The notes beneath the pieces are model-generated. The model searched no databases and was not told the origin of the DNA. It worked only from the letters and a program-made list of their open reading frames with translations. The position numbers and the translations under genes are program-made. Shown here in pieces: positions 53,480 to 63,371 of a DNA stretch of 64,000 bases (positions are counted from its first letter, which is position 1; each line of letters starts with the position of its first letter). Location: the NCBI RefSeq assembly GCF_937912035.1, contig NZ_CALDPF010000028.1, positions 62,001 through 126,000 of the forward strand, read 5' to 3'. Source of the DNA: an uncultured Bacteroides sp. Lineage in GTDB: Bacteria; Bacteroidota; Bacteroidia; Bacteroidales; Bacteroidaceae.

Positions 53480-54442
53480 ATGAAAAAGGCATTAACAATA
53501 ATTTGTCTGATATTATGTTCTGTATCTTCAATATTTCCGGCACAGCAATATAAAGACAGTATAGTTGTAGCAAGGGACGGAACTGGTGATTACCGTACAA
53601 TTAATGACGCTCTGGAAGGGATAAGGGCTTTTATGGATTATAAAGTAAAAGTCTTTATAAAGAAAGGTATATATAAGGAGAAAATAATCGTTCCGGCGTG
53701 GCTGCAGAATGTAGAGTTTATAGGTGAGGATGTCCGTAATACTGTTATAACATACGATGATCATGCAAATATAGATAGAATGGGCACATTCAGGACTTAT
53801 ACACTTAAAGTAGAAGGTTCAATGCTGACTTTCAGAAACCTTACTATAGAGAATAATGCTGAGCAGCTGGGGCAGGCAGTTGCCTTGCATACGGAGGGAG
53901 ATAAATTGAGATTCTTCAATTGCCGGTTTTTGGGAAATCAGGATACCGTCTATACCGGGCGTGCAAACTCACGTCTGTATTTCAAGGATTGTTATATTGA
54001 GGGTACGACAGATTTTATTTTCGGCCCCTCAACAGCCTTGTTCTTGGATTGTATCATTCAAAGTAAGAAAAATTCCTATATAACTGCTGCTTCAACTCCT
54101 AAGGATGTAAAGGTAGGGTATGTATTTAAAAACTGCAGATTGACTGCCGACGGTAATGTCACAAAAGTATACTTGGGGCGTCCATGGCGCCCGTACGCTG
54201 CAACAGTGTTTATCGATTGCGAAATGGGTAAACATATTTGTCCGGCAGGATGGGATAACTGGAGAAACCCGGAGAATGAGAAGACTGCCAGATATGCCGA
54301 ATTTGGCAATACCGGTGACGGCTCTTCTATTGACGGGCGTGTAAAATGGTCCGGTAAACTGAAAAAAACAGAGGCTAAGCTGTATGATGATATTTCATAT
54401 ATATACTCTGTTGCTGACTCATGGAATCCTGATACTTATTAA
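53480..54442 (+). CDS. Pectin methylesterase, carbohydrate esterase family 8
   Basis: The enzyme removes methyl groups from pectin so that lyases and polygalacturonase can act. The 320-residue secreted beta-helix protein has a signal peptide to about residue 22 (SSIFPAQQ). The catalytic set is visible: Asp155 in GNQDTVYTG (acid), Asp178 in EGTTDFIFG (nucleophile) and Arg234 in YLGRPWRPYA, with Gln in EQLGQAVAL. The length equals that of a single CE8 domain. It lies between two terminator-like hairpins sharing the same core, so it may be expressed separately from uxaC. Confidence 0.94.
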   Translation: MKKALTIICLILCSVSSIFPAQQYKDSIVVARDGTGDYRTINDALEGIRAFMDYKVKVFIKKGIYKEKIIVPAWLQNVEFIGEDVRNTVITYDDHANIDRMGTFRTYTLKVEGSMLTFRNLTIENNAEQLGQAVALHTEGDKLRFFNCRFLGNQDTVYTGRANSRLYFKDCYIEGTTDFIFGPSTALFLDCIIQSKKNSYITAASTPKDVKVGYVFKNCRLTADGNVTKVYLGRPWRPYAATVFIDCEMGKHICPAGWDNWRNPENEKTARYAEFGNTGDGSSIDGRVKWSGKLKKTEAKLYDDISYIYSVADSWNPDTY

Positions 54443-54449
54443 ATAATAA

Positions 54450-54488
54450 GTCCACATACAGCCAGATAATGATTGGCTGTATGTGGAC
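54450..54488. terminator. Bidirectional terminator between CE8 and the hybrid sensor gene
   Basis: A perfect 15-bp stem (54450-54464 with 54474-54488) has a 9-base loop. T-rich sequence follows on the plus strand. It lies between convergent genes, 7 bases from the end of the sensor gene. Confidence 0.88.
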
Positions 54489-54495
54489 ATTTTGT

Positions 54496-57400
54496 TTATT
54501 TCCTTGTTTTTTGTTCTCTGTATTCGGATGGAGTCATACCCATTTTCTGCTTGAAGCATTTGCTGAAATATCTTGGGTCGTTTATTCCCACCATGTATGC
54601 TACCTGGGTAATGGAAAATTCGCCGGACTCTATCAATTTAATGGCTTTGTTTATTCTAACCTCCTTGATAAATTCTACAGGAGCAAGTCCTGTAAGTGTT
54701 TTCAGTTTCTTGAAGAATACAGAACGGCTCACAGCCATTTCTTTTACAAGGTCGTCAACTATCAGTTCACCGTTGTCTATCCTGCTTTCCATGAGTACCA
54801 ACAGCTTGTCCATGAACCTTTTGTCGCTTGGCGACATTTCAGGAACCGATTGTTCATTCTCTTCTGACTTGTCATTTTCAATTTTAACTCCCGGATCAAG
54901 GAGTTTTTCTCTGTATGCCTGTTGTATTTTCAGCTTTCTTTGCAGAATGTTTTTTACTCTAGCCTTCAGATAAGTAGCACTGAAAGGCTTTGTGATATAA
55001 TCATCTGCTCCATATTCCAGTCCTTCAAGCTTACTCTCTATAGCAGTCTTGGCAGTCAGAAGAATAAGTGGAATATGACTTGTTGTGATTTCTCCCCTCA
55101 ACTCCTGCATCATTTGGAAACCGTCTTTAATAGGCATCATTACGTCGCTTATGATAATATCCGGTATATATTTTAAAGCTTTTTCCTTACCTTCTTCGCC
55201 GTTGGCTCCTTCTATGATGTGATAATCGTTTGAGAAAATACCACGTAGAAACTGTCTTAATTCAGAATTGTCTTCCACAATAAGCATCGTCTCTTTGCTG
55301 TTGTCCATTTCTTCATCTTCGTCTGCAGTTATGACGTTGTTATTAATACTGCTGTCAGAACTCGTTTCCGATGTGGCTGGTGAATAGTCAATATCATTTT
55401 GCAGGAATTCCACTTTGTCGTCATAATGCTCTTTACCTTTTCTGAAATCAATTTTAAAACAGCTTCCTTCATTCTGTTTGCTTGTTACTGAGATTTCAGC
55501 CTTATGCATATCCACAAAATCCTTGACCAATGACAGACCTATTCCTGTGCTTAGATGTGAGGTATTCTTGGTCTCTACATGATTTTCGAAGCGTACGAAA
55601 AGTTTTTTCTTTTTGTTTTCTGTTATACCCACTCCTTCATCTATTACTGATACGGATACAGTATCTTCATTCTCTTTTATCGCTATTTTTATGGCCTTCC
55701 CGTCGGGAGTATATTTGAATGCGTTCGAAAGGAGATTATAAATGATTTTCTCATACTTATCTGCGTCTACCCATAGGTATATTGCATTTTTATCGGTCTC
55801 TATACTGTATGATATATTTCGTTCTTTTGCTACTGCTTCAAAGTATTCCATTACTTTATGTGTGAATGAAACAATCTCCAAAAGCTGGACTTGCATTTTC
55901 ATTTTCTTGTTTTGTATTTTTCTGAAATCAAGAATCTGGTTCACAAGTCTCAACATGCGGTTTGCATTACGTTCTACTACAGAAAGCTGTTCCCGTATCC
56001 CTTTGGGCAGTTCTTTGTCTTCCAGAATATTCTCAAGCGGTGCTGTAATAAGAGTCAAAGGGGTTCTTAGTTCATGAGAAATATCTGTGAAGAATCTGAG
56101 TTTAAGGTCAGTAAGTTGATGTTCCATTACAACTTTATGTTTGAGCCTGTATATTGTAGACAGTATATATACTGCGGTAAATACTATCATAAGTAATATT
56201 AGCACATATATCAGATATGCCAAAGATGTTTCCCAAAATGAAGGTAGAATCTTTATTCTGAGATTTCGTGTGTTATCTATCCATACACCGTCTGAATTAG
56301 TTGAGCGTACCTTGAATACATAGTCACCCTTAGGAAGGTTGGTATAAGTTGCCATTCTTTGTTTCCCCACATAATTCCAGTTTTTTTCAAATCCTTCAAG
56401 TTTATATGCATACTGTATGTCCGAAGGAGTGGTATAGTCTAAAGCGGCATATTGTATAGTGAATATATTCTCTTCGTGAGATAGAACCAATTGTTTTATA
56501 TCATCTATTGTACATTCTTTAAGTGGTGCAGTGCCTGGCACAACAGTATTATTGGCTAGTAACAATTGTGTAAAAATTACCGGTGGCTCATATATACTTT
56601 TCTTTATTGAGTCCGGATTGAAATAGAATATACCTTGGCTGGTACCGAAAACCATATCACCGTTCGATAAATATTCTGATGAGGCCTCGCTAAAACGTAT
56701 CTTGAAGCTTCGGTGTCTGTCCTGGAAGTTTTCAAAACGTTCGTCCTCAGGACTGAATTTAGTGAGCCCGTTTTCTGTACTTATCCATAACAATCCGTTC
56801 TTGTCTTCCTGAATGGACAGAAGAATGTCTGAAGGTAGTCCGTCCTTTACGGTATAAGTCTTGAAGGTCGCTTTACCGTCCGGTTTCAAATTCTCAATTT
56901 TGTTCAGGCCGCCTCCGAAAGTCGCTATATAAAGTTCTCCTTTTTTTGTAGGTGTTATCCAGTGTACATCATTGTTGCTTAATGTAGTTGGATCTTTTGG
57001 CGAACGCATGTAGTGGTGGAATACGGCATCCGAAGGGGTCTTGAAGTCAAGTTCAGTCATTACCAGTCCTCCGGTTGTACCAATCCATAATCTGTCATTA
57101 GCATCAGCAGTGATGTATCTTACTTTATTACATTGTTTTATTGGAAATCCTTTTAATGTATTTCTGTGATTAATGAATATATCTTCACCATTTTCATTTT
57201 TTGTGATATAGTTTATTCCATTTGAAAATGTTGCAATCCATATTCTGTTGTACTTGTCTTCGTAAATGCAGTATACATTATTGTCTGACAGACTGTATAT
57301 GTTGTCCGGACTATATTTATATCTTGTAAGGCGGAATTGCATATTGTCTTCCGTAGGTTCGGCTTTGATTACTCCGGCTCCTTTGGTTGCAATCCACATT

Positions 57401-58938
57401 ATTCCTTTACTGTCGCGCATCATATAATATACATTTCCTAATAGTGGTGTCCCTGACTTGGCAATTCTTCCAGTTTCAGTCATGTAACCTATTTCGTTGT
57501 ACTTACTGTCGTAAATGCGTAACATTCCGTCTTTAAGTCCTATCCACAGATTCTTGTTGTATTCTTGATAAGCTCTTACCTCGTTACTTAATGTTTCGTA
57601 ATTCGAATTTACAGGACGTTTGATTCTGAAATGCTCTGTTCGGAATGTTACCTTTTCAAGTCCTTTTGAATGAGTACATATCCATAGATTTCCTTGTCTG
57701 TCGGAGAATGCACAATGGATTTTGTTTGAAAAATGCCATTTACCACCGTCCATGCTGTTGTAGAAAGGAACCAGACAGTTCTTGCTCCTGTCAAAATACG
57801 AAAATCCGCCACCGTAAGGGTGTACCCAAAGAGAACCGAAAATATCTTCATGAATGTGGAATGCCGGACGCGACCTGTCTGTGCTGGTGGGCTCGGCATA
57901 TACCTTTTCAGTTTTTATTTTATCCGTATATGGATTGTAATGTGCTACTTCACCGGTAACATTCTGCTCAAACCATATTTCGTCGGCACCATCAATGTAG
58001 ATATTGTCTATTGTAGCTTTGGGCAGCAGAGATTCAGGAAAATGTTTATAAGTATCATTTCCTATGTTGTAGACAAAAAATCCGTCAGATTTTGAAGCTA
58101 TAATGGCATTCCCTTGTCTTTCAATATATTTAATCCCAGTGATGTCCGATTCCACAGGAAGTTTTAGCGGAGTGAATATATTGCTTTCATTATTCAATAT
58201 CCATACGTAACCATTGTTTGCTCCAAAAAAAAGCTTGTCATCACATTTTTCGGCTGTAAAGAAACTCTGTTTTTTCCCTTCAGTATCTTCTCCCGAATTG
58301 GTGTATTCGAAGAATACTTCAGGCTTGTCGGCTGATTTGTTAAAGCAGGCCAATCCATTGTCAGACAGTACCCATTCTTTGTCTCCTATATTACATACAT
58401 CGTATACAATAGAAACAGGAAAGAGTTCACTCCCTGATGAATAGTATTCTGTAGTGATATCTTTGCTTATAGAATCTGTTTTAACTCTGATTGCTCCCCT
58501 GTTGTGGGAGAGTAGCCAGACATTGCCGTTGGGGAGAGTCTTTATTTTAGTGATAGGAATGTGTATTTCTGTGTTGTCGTTATTAGGTACATTCTCGAAA
58601 ATCTCAGTACGTGGATCAAAACGGAAAGCACGTTCATCGTATGTAAGCATCCATATATATCCATATCTGTCAAGTTCCATGCAATCCACTCTGTTGTTTG
58701 TAAGTGCTATCTCATTGTCCAGAAATCCCTTGTAGGTATGGAATGTATATCCGTCGAACTTGTTGATACCGTTCCATGTTGAGAACCACAGATTTCCTTT
58801 TTTATCTTGAAGAATGTCCATAACGGTATTTTCCGACAGGCCATCTTCAGATGAGTAATGTGTAATAACGCAATCTGTCTGCGAAAATCCCCGGGCTATT
58901 TGTAGTATAAGAATTATAAATAAAAGTTTGGTTCTCAT
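54496..58938 (-). CDS. Hybrid two-component system sensor/regulator (HTCS) for pectin
   Basis: The 1480-residue protein joins all signalling steps in one chain. The order is a signal peptide (1-19), a periplasmic sensor of about 14 propeller repeats (IWIATFSNGIN-type) to about residue 790, and a Y_Y_Y domain (about 800-895). A membrane helix follows at about 906-928, then the histidine kinase dimerisation site His955 in DISHELRTPLTL and an ATPase domain with N, G1 and G2 boxes (IIYNLLSNAFKYTP, GVGITENKKK, GIGLSLVKDF). The receiver Asp1265 lies in IIISDVMMPIKDG and an AraC-type HTH occupies about 1375-1478. It probably senses a pectic oligosaccharide and activates this locus. It is divergent from the esterase gene at 59049. 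Confidence 0.96.
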   Translation of the reverse strand: MRTKLLFIILILQIARGFSQTDCVITHYSSEDGLSENTVMDILQDKKGNLWFSTWNGINKFDGYTFHTYKGFLDNEIALTNNRVDCMELDRYGYIWMLTYDERAFRFDPRTEIFENVPNNDNTEIHIPITKIKTLPNGNVWLLSHNRGAIRVKTDSISKDITTEYYSSGSELFPVSIVYDVCNIGDKEWVLSDNGLACFNKSADKPEVFFEYTNSGEDTEGKKQSFFTAEKCDDKLFFGANNGYVWILNNESNIFTPLKLPVESDITGIKYIERQGNAIIASKSDGFFVYNIGNDTYKHFPESLLPKATIDNIYIDGADEIWFEQNVTGEVAHYNPYTDKIKTEKVYAEPTSTDRSRPAFHIHEDIFGSLWVHPYGGGFSYFDRSKNCLVPFYNSMDGGKWHFSNKIHCAFSDRQGNLWICTHSKGLEKVTFRTEHFRIKRPVNSNYETLSNEVRAYQEYNKNLWIGLKDGMLRIYDSKYNEIGYMTETGRIAKSGTPLLGNVYYMMRDSKGIMWIATKGAGVIKAEPTEDNMQFRLTRYKYSPDNIYSLSDNNVYCIYEDKYNRIWIATFSNGINYITKNENGEDIFINHRNTLKGFPIKQCNKVRYITADANDRLWIGTTGGLVMTELDFKTPSDAVFHHYMRSPKDPTTLSNNDVHWITPTKKGELYIATFGGGLNKIENLKPDGKATFKTYTVKDGLPSDILLSIQEDKNGLLWISTENGLTKFSPEDERFENFQDRHRSFKIRFSEASSEYLSNGDMVFGTSQGIFYFNPDSIKKSIYEPPVIFTQLLLANNTVVPGTAPLKECTIDDIKQLVLSHEENIFTIQYAALDYTTPSDIQYAYKLEGFEKNWNYVGKQRMATYTNLPKGDYVFKVRSTNSDGVWIDNTRNLRIKILPSFWETSLAYLIYVLILLMIVFTAVYILSTIYRLKHKVVMEHQLTDLKLRFFTDISHELRTPLTLITAPLENILEDKELPKGIREQLSVVERNANRMLRLVNQILDFRKIQNKKMKMQVQLLEIVSFTHKVMEYFEAVAKERNISYSIETDKNAIYLWVDADKYEKIIYNLLSNAFKYTPDGKAIKIAIKENEDTVSVSVIDEGVGITENKKKKLFVRFENHVETKNTSHLSTGIGLSLVKDFVDMHKAEISVTSKQNEGSCFKIDFRKGKEHYDDKVEFLQNDIDYSPATSETSSDSSINNNVITADEDEEMDNSKETMLIVEDNSELRQFLRGIFSNDYHIIEGANGEEGKEKALKYIPDIIISDVMMPIKDGFQMMQELRGEITTSHIPLILLTAKTAIESKLEGLEYGADDYITKPFSATYLKARVKNILQRKLKIQQAYREKLLDPGVKIENDKSEENEQSVPEMSPSDKRFMDKLLVLMESRIDNGELIVDDLVKEMAVSRSVFFKKLKTLTGLAPVEFIKEVRINKAIKLIESGEFSITQVAYMVGINDPRYFSKCFKQKMGMTPSEYREQKTRK

Positions 58939-59048
58939 AATATTGTTCAGTAGTTATAAATCTATAGAAATTGTTATGACATATCATTGCAAAAATACAT
59001 AAAAAACTCGTCTTTTTTATTAGATTTGCATAATAACTAAGTAATAAA
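58939..59048. promoter_or_regulatory. Divergent promoter region between HTCS and esterase genes
   Basis: A minus-strand TATTTTTG (58990-58997) serves as -7 for the sensor gene and a plus-strand TAGATTTG (59021-59028) for the esterase gene. The elements are about 23 bases apart, so transcription of one may affect the other. No exact -33 boxes. Confidence 0.55.
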
Positions 59049-60206
59049 ATGATGAAGTACTTTTATTTTTTATTGTGTTTGTTTTATGTCGGAATTCTTA
59101 TGGCCCAGAAAACGGTTAAAGAGTCTGAGATAGAGAATAATATGCCTGTATATTACGAGCAGATGAAGTCTTTGCTGACTTATCCGATGTCATGGCAGTC
59201 AAATAAGGCCAAGGATATTGAGGAATGGAAGATTCAGGCACGCGACATTCTTTTTGAATGTATGGATTTGGTACAGCCGGCTCCGGACGATTATGATATG
59301 CGGATAATAGATAGTGAGCAGCGCGAGGGCTACCGTGCTTTAAAGATAGAATTCAATATATCCAGGTGGGCGAGAGTACCGGCTTATCTGCTTGTTCCTG
59401 ATGGTAAAGGCAAGTTCCCTTCTGTTGTCATGCTTCATGACCATGGAGCTCATTTCCTGATAGGGAAGGAGAAGATGGTACGTCCGTTTAATGACGGACA
59501 GGAAATAATTTCAGATGCCGATTCCTGGGTTGAGAAATGCTATGATGGCAGATACGTAGGTGATTATTTTGCCAAGAACGGTTATGTAGTTCTGTCTGTC
59601 GATGCATTATTCTGGGGCGATAGGGGTTGTGCCGAGGGTATTGATTATGATCGCCAACAGGCTTTGGCCTCCAATTTTCTTCAGATGGGAGCTTCGTGGG
59701 GAGCATATATAAATATGGATGACATGAGGAGTGTGGAGTTTCTGGCTTCTCTGCCTTTTGTCGATATGGATAGAATCGGTTGCCTTGGTTTCTCGATGGG
59801 GGCTTACCGTTCGTGGATGCTCAGTTCGATGACTGACAGGATAAAGGCTGCTGCTGCAGTGTGCTGGATGAATACTACGGAGTATCTTATGACTGTCGAC
59901 AATAATCAGAATAAAGGAGGTTCTGCATACTCAATGCTGCTTCCGCGTATAAGAAAATATATGGATTATCCCCATGTGGCAAGTATAGCCTGCCCTAAGC
60001 CTTCGCTTTTCTTCAATGGAAGTCAGGACAAGCTTTTTCCGGCAGAGGGAGTTGCTGACGCATATAATCAGATGCGTCAAGTGTGGGATAGTGCTGGAGC
60101 TTCTGAGAAACTGGTTACCAAAATGTGGAATGAAAAACATTTCTTCAACAGGAAAATGCAGGAAGAGGTTTTGGCATTCTTCAATAAATGGTTAAAGCCC
60201 GAATAA
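59049..60206 (+). CDS. Alpha/beta-hydrolase, probable pectin-related esterase
   Basis: The 385-residue secreted protein has a signal ending ILMAQ. An alpha/beta-hydrolase fold has its nucleophile Ser249 in GFSMGA. A candidate acid is in NGSQDKLFP and a candidate His in NEKHFF. VPAYLLVPDGKGKFPSVVMLHDHGAHF is the oxyanion-side strand region. The length and sequence resemble the dienelactone-hydrolase or acetylesterase proteins of Bacteroides pectin loci. It is likely to deacetylate or de-esterify pectin. It starts a separate unit on the plus strand, within the locus, and ends in a terminator overlapping its stop codon. Confidence 0.82.
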   Translation: MMKYFYFLLCLFYVGILMAQKTVKESEIENNMPVYYEQMKSLLTYPMSWQSNKAKDIEEWKIQARDILFECMDLVQPAPDDYDMRIIDSEQREGYRALKIEFNISRWARVPAYLLVPDGKGKFPSVVMLHDHGAHFLIGKEKMVRPFNDGQEIISDADSWVEKCYDGRYVGDYFAKNGYVVLSVDALFWGDRGCAEGIDYDRQQALASNFLQMGASWGAYINMDDMRSVEFLASLPFVDMDRIGCLGFSMGAYRSWMLSSMTDRIKAAAAVCWMNTTEYLMTVDNNQNKGGSAYSMLLPRIRKYMDYPHVASIACPKPSLFFNGSQDKLFPAEGVADAYNQMRQVWDSAGASEKLVTKMWNEKHFFNRKMQEEVLAFFNKWLKPE

Positions 60207-60225
60207 ATTATGTCATTCGGGCTTT
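60194..60225. terminator. Terminator overlapping the esterase stop codon
   Basis: AAAGCCCGAAT (60194-60204) pairs with ATTCGGGCTTT (60215-60225) perfectly with a 10-base loop. Its left arm lies in the last codons of the gene. On the minus strand, the left arm's complement ends in TTT, so it may serve CE7 too. Confidence 0.75.
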
Positions 60226-60263
60226 AACATCTTATTAATTGTATATATTATTAGGGTATTATC

Positions 60264-61574
60264 TTATTTCAGATGCTTTTTTATCCAGTCCAGATGTCCA
60301 CGCTCTGTCTCCTCTGATGTCCAGTGTTCGTTGATTGGAGTTATCAGTGCCTCTTTAGTGCATTCCAGTGTGTTGAATACTGCATAGCTTGTAGTAGGCG
60401 GACATGTGTTGTCGTTGAAACCCCATGTCATGAATGTATCTGCTTTAATCAGTCTGGCAAAATTCACTACGTCATAGTATGCCATGGTTTCCAGTTTATC
60501 CTTACTGTCCATTCCTTTTGTTCGGAAAAAATGCGGGTATCCTCCTGCCCGTCCTGCCTTGTAACCTGCCATATCGCTTAGTGCGGGATGATTTACTACG
60601 CATGCAGTTACGCGTTTGTCCAGCCCCGCTGCAACCATTGCCAGTGCACCACCTTGACTGCCACCTTGCACTATTACATTCTTTCCGTCCCATTCCGGTA
60701 AAGATGTAAGTAAGTCGATACAGCGTATGCATGCCAGATATACACGTTTCATATAATAGTTCTCTCTGTTGTCCAGTCCGTTCATCAGATAGCCGTTCTC
60801 CTTTCCGTTAAAGGCATTGCTTATTTCATTGAACTGTTCTGCATTCATGGTAGGATTGAGACCGTGTATCTCGAATTCCAGACGTATGCAGCCTTCTTCA
60901 GCATAATATTTATGGCGGAGAGGGTCTTTTATGGTCTTTATACCAGCTCCGGGAGGTGACAATACTACCGGACAACTCCTCGGTTGCACATTCTTTGGAT
61001 AGAACAGATAACCGTAAACGTCCTGTCCACGGCTGTTCAGCTGAACTTTTATCAGATAGCAGTCTATCTTGTCCGTACAATATTCTTCGGCTTTCTTTTT
61101 GGTATATTTCAGAGGATATTTGGATGCTTCGTTTATATTTTTACTCCAGAAATCGATGAAATCGTCCGGCATTTTGGTATAAGGTTTTATTTTCTCAGGC
61201 GAAAATCCCACTTTTACATGGTGGCTGTATGTCCTTCCGTTTATGTCTACGCTGAAGATGCAGTCACGGAATCCGGGCTCTTTCATTGTACCTATGTTAA
61301 TCTCCGCTTTTCCGTTCTTCAGTATGATGCTGCCTTTTTTGTCGGCTGGCATTAGTTCGCTGCCGGTTTCATAATTAACTGTTATTCCATCCTGTGGAAT
61401 TCCGTATTTGAATAGACTGACATTTATTTGGGCATTTTCGCCTGTTTTATATATCCAGTCTGAATGGTCAGGTTCTGTCACCCATAGCAGGTCGCTCCTG
61501 TACGGATAGTTTTCCGCCAGGACCACGACTGTTGCTACACAGGCTATTATTATAGTCAATATCCTGTTTTTCAT
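60264..61574 (-). CDS. Acetyl xylan esterase / cephalosporin C deacetylase-like, carbohydrate esterase family 7
   Basis: The 436-residue secreted protein has a signal (about residues 1-21). The N-terminal 120 residues form an Ig-like beta domain, followed by the CE7 catalytic domain (about 125-436). CE7 signatures are the RGQ motif in NSRGQDVYGYLFY, the nucleophile Ser306 in GGSQGG, Asp in GFNDNTCPP and a His in the C-terminal INEHWTSEETERGH. It removes acetyl groups, here probably from pectin or from attached xylan. It is 4 bases from the CE12-CE8 gene in a minus-strand operon with it. Confidence 0.93.
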   Translation of the reverse strand: MKNRILTIIIACVATVVVLAENYPYRSDLLWVTEPDHSDWIYKTGENAQINVSLFKYGIPQDGITVNYETGSELMPADKKGSIILKNGKAEINIGTMKEPGFRDCIFSVDINGRTYSHHVKVGFSPEKIKPYTKMPDDFIDFWSKNINEASKYPLKYTKKKAEEYCTDKIDCYLIKVQLNSRGQDVYGYLFYPKNVQPRSCPVVLSPPGAGIKTIKDPLRHKYYAEEGCIRLEFEIHGLNPTMNAEQFNEISNAFNGKENGYLMNGLDNRENYYMKRVYLACIRCIDLLTSLPEWDGKNVIVQGGSQGGALAMVAAGLDKRVTACVVNHPALSDMAGYKAGRAGGYPHFFRTKGMDSKDKLETMAYYDVVNFARLIKADTFMTWGFNDNTCPPTTSYAVFNTLECTKEALITPINEHWTSEETERGHLDWIKKHLK

Positions 61575-61578
61575 TCAT

Positions 61579-63330
61579 CTATCTTTTTATGTTAAGTAGT
61601 TCATTACCGTTTTTTACGGGATTCCACCCGTCTGTTCCTGCCAATACTGTTTCAATATCGTAATTGTCAAGGTTTTTCAACTGTTTGGAATATGCAGCAC
61701 GTTTATTAGGGTTTGCACCTTCGCCTTTACTCTGATATTCGGCATAGAATACAGTCTTTTCATTTTCTTTGTTCCTCCAGTTGTCCCAACCTTCCGGCAT
61801 AATATGTCTGTCCATATCGCATCGTATGAATACGGCCTGTGCGTATGGTCTCCAAGGACGTGACAGATACACCTTGTCCACTCCCTCGTCAGCTGTAATT
61901 TTGCAGTCGTAGAAGACGTATCCGTATTTCTGTTCTTTGTCTGTCGAAGGAGCTGTCAGGTAGCCGTTACCAACACTGTGGATGTGGCAACGGTTGAATA
62001 CAGCTGTCGACCACCCGAAAATAAAGTCTACAGTCCCCTCTATATAACATTCATCGTAATACTGTCTGCAACCTTTCCCATAGGTGTACAGTGTGTCCTG
62101 AAAGCCTAGGAAACGGCAGTTTTTGAAATATGCCCTGTCTGCACTTACGAAGCATGCTACAGCCTGTCCCACAGGACCTGAAGTGTTTTCGAAAGTGATA
62201 TTCTCTGCATAGAAATCAGGTGCATATATATAACATGATGAAGAGCCAGACGTACCTTTGTTCTCCCCGAAGATGTTAGGTTTGTTCGCATAGTCATCAA
62301 AAGTAAGCTTTACCTCGCCTTCACCTATCAGAGATATAGCATTTTTGCTTGCCGGAATAACAATCTTCTCTTTATATGTGCCTTCCTTTACGAGTATTGT
62401 AGTCCTAAAGTTCTTTCTGTAATCAGGTACTGCGTTTATAGCTTCCTGAACCGTGAAAAAGTCACCTGATCCGTCTTTGGAAACTACCAAATCATAGTGG
62501 CGTACGTATTGTTGTAGTTCAGGTATTGCTTTGGTCACTGCTTTTACTGCCATTTCTGCCACTACAGATGCTCCGTAAACATTCAGATGTGTATTATCTT
62601 CTCTTCCGTCAGGCAATGCTGGTATGGTTTGAGGTTTTACCCACACAAACAGTTCTTTTGATTTTTCTGGTCCCATACCTTCAATCAGTTTGTGTGTAAG
62701 ACTGTTCATGTCTATAAATACAACATTCAAATCATTAGCGACATTTCTTGGTGAATTAAGATATTCTCCATGTGTGTCAATCAGTTCTAATCCTTCTTCA
62801 ACATTCTTTTGTTGGACATTAGTATCAATACCGGTTCTTATATCGTCCTGCTTTATAGCATCAGCCACAGCGTTCCCGTCAGCTTTGCCGAAATTACGGC
62901 GTACTATAGAGTTGAACAGTACAGGAATTCCTCCTTTGGCTCTTGTCTCTTCTACAAACTTTTTGAGATTTGCATCGAATGTTGTTCCCGGATCTGTATG
63001 GCGTTTCGGATCATCTTTTTCGTCATTATGGCCGAATTGAATGAACACATAATCGCCTTTTTGTATTTTTGATAGAACTACATCCCATCTGCCTTCATCA
63101 ATGAAACTTTTCGAACTTCTTCCGTTTACCGCATGATTATCAATGGTGATATCGTTTGTGAAATATCTTGAAAGCATCTGTCCCCATCCTCTTTCAGGAT
63201 TTTCTCCTTCTAACTTTTTATTTGCCATGGTCGAATCACCAATTGTGAATATCGTAATATTCCGTTTTGTAGGTGTGAATGCTGTCAGTGTTATGAGCAG
63301 TCCTAGTATAAATATTATTTTACTTCTCAT
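61579..63330 (-). CDS. Fusion of CE12-type SGNH acetylesterase and CE8 pectin methylesterase
   Basis: The 583-residue secreted protein has a signal (about 1-20). The first half (about 25-265) is an SGNH hydrolase: FTIGDSTMANKK with nucleophile Ser33, NHAVNGRSSKSF, FGHNDEKDD and, at the end of that module, the catalytic Asp-His pair in DNTHLN. This fits rhamnogalacturonan/pectin acetylesterase family 12. The second half (about 275-575) is CE8: GFQDTLYTYG, EGTVDFIFG and LSRPWRPYA. The enzyme should take off both acetyl and methyl groups from the same chain. It follows the GH105 gene by 41 bases on the minus strand. Confidence 0.93.
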   Translation of the reverse strand: MRSKIIFILGLLITLTAFTPTKRNITIFTIGDSTMANKKLEGENPERGWGQMLSRYFTNDITIDNHAVNGRSSKSFIDEGRWDVVLSKIQKGDYVFIQFGHNDEKDDPKRHTDPGTTFDANLKKFVEETRAKGGIPVLFNSIVRRNFGKADGNAVADAIKQDDIRTGIDTNVQQKNVEEGLELIDTHGEYLNSPRNVANDLNVVFIDMNSLTHKLIEGMGPEKSKELFVWVKPQTIPALPDGREDNTHLNVYGASVVAEMAVKAVTKAIPELQQYVRHYDLVVSKDGSGDFFTVQEAINAVPDYRKNFRTTILVKEGTYKEKIVIPASKNAISLIGEGEVKLTFDDYANKPNIFGENKGTSGSSSCYIYAPDFYAENITFENTSGPVGQAVACFVSADRAYFKNCRFLGFQDTLYTYGKGCRQYYDECYIEGTVDFIFGWSTAVFNRCHIHSVGNGYLTAPSTDKEQKYGYVFYDCKITADEGVDKVYLSRPWRPYAQAVFIRCDMDRHIMPEGWDNWRNKENEKTVFYAEYQSKGEGANPNKRAAYSKQLKNLDNYDIETVLAGTDGWNPVKNGNELLNIKR

Positions 63331-63371
63331 AGTATTTATCTCCTTTATACTTTACTAACTTTTTTACCTGT

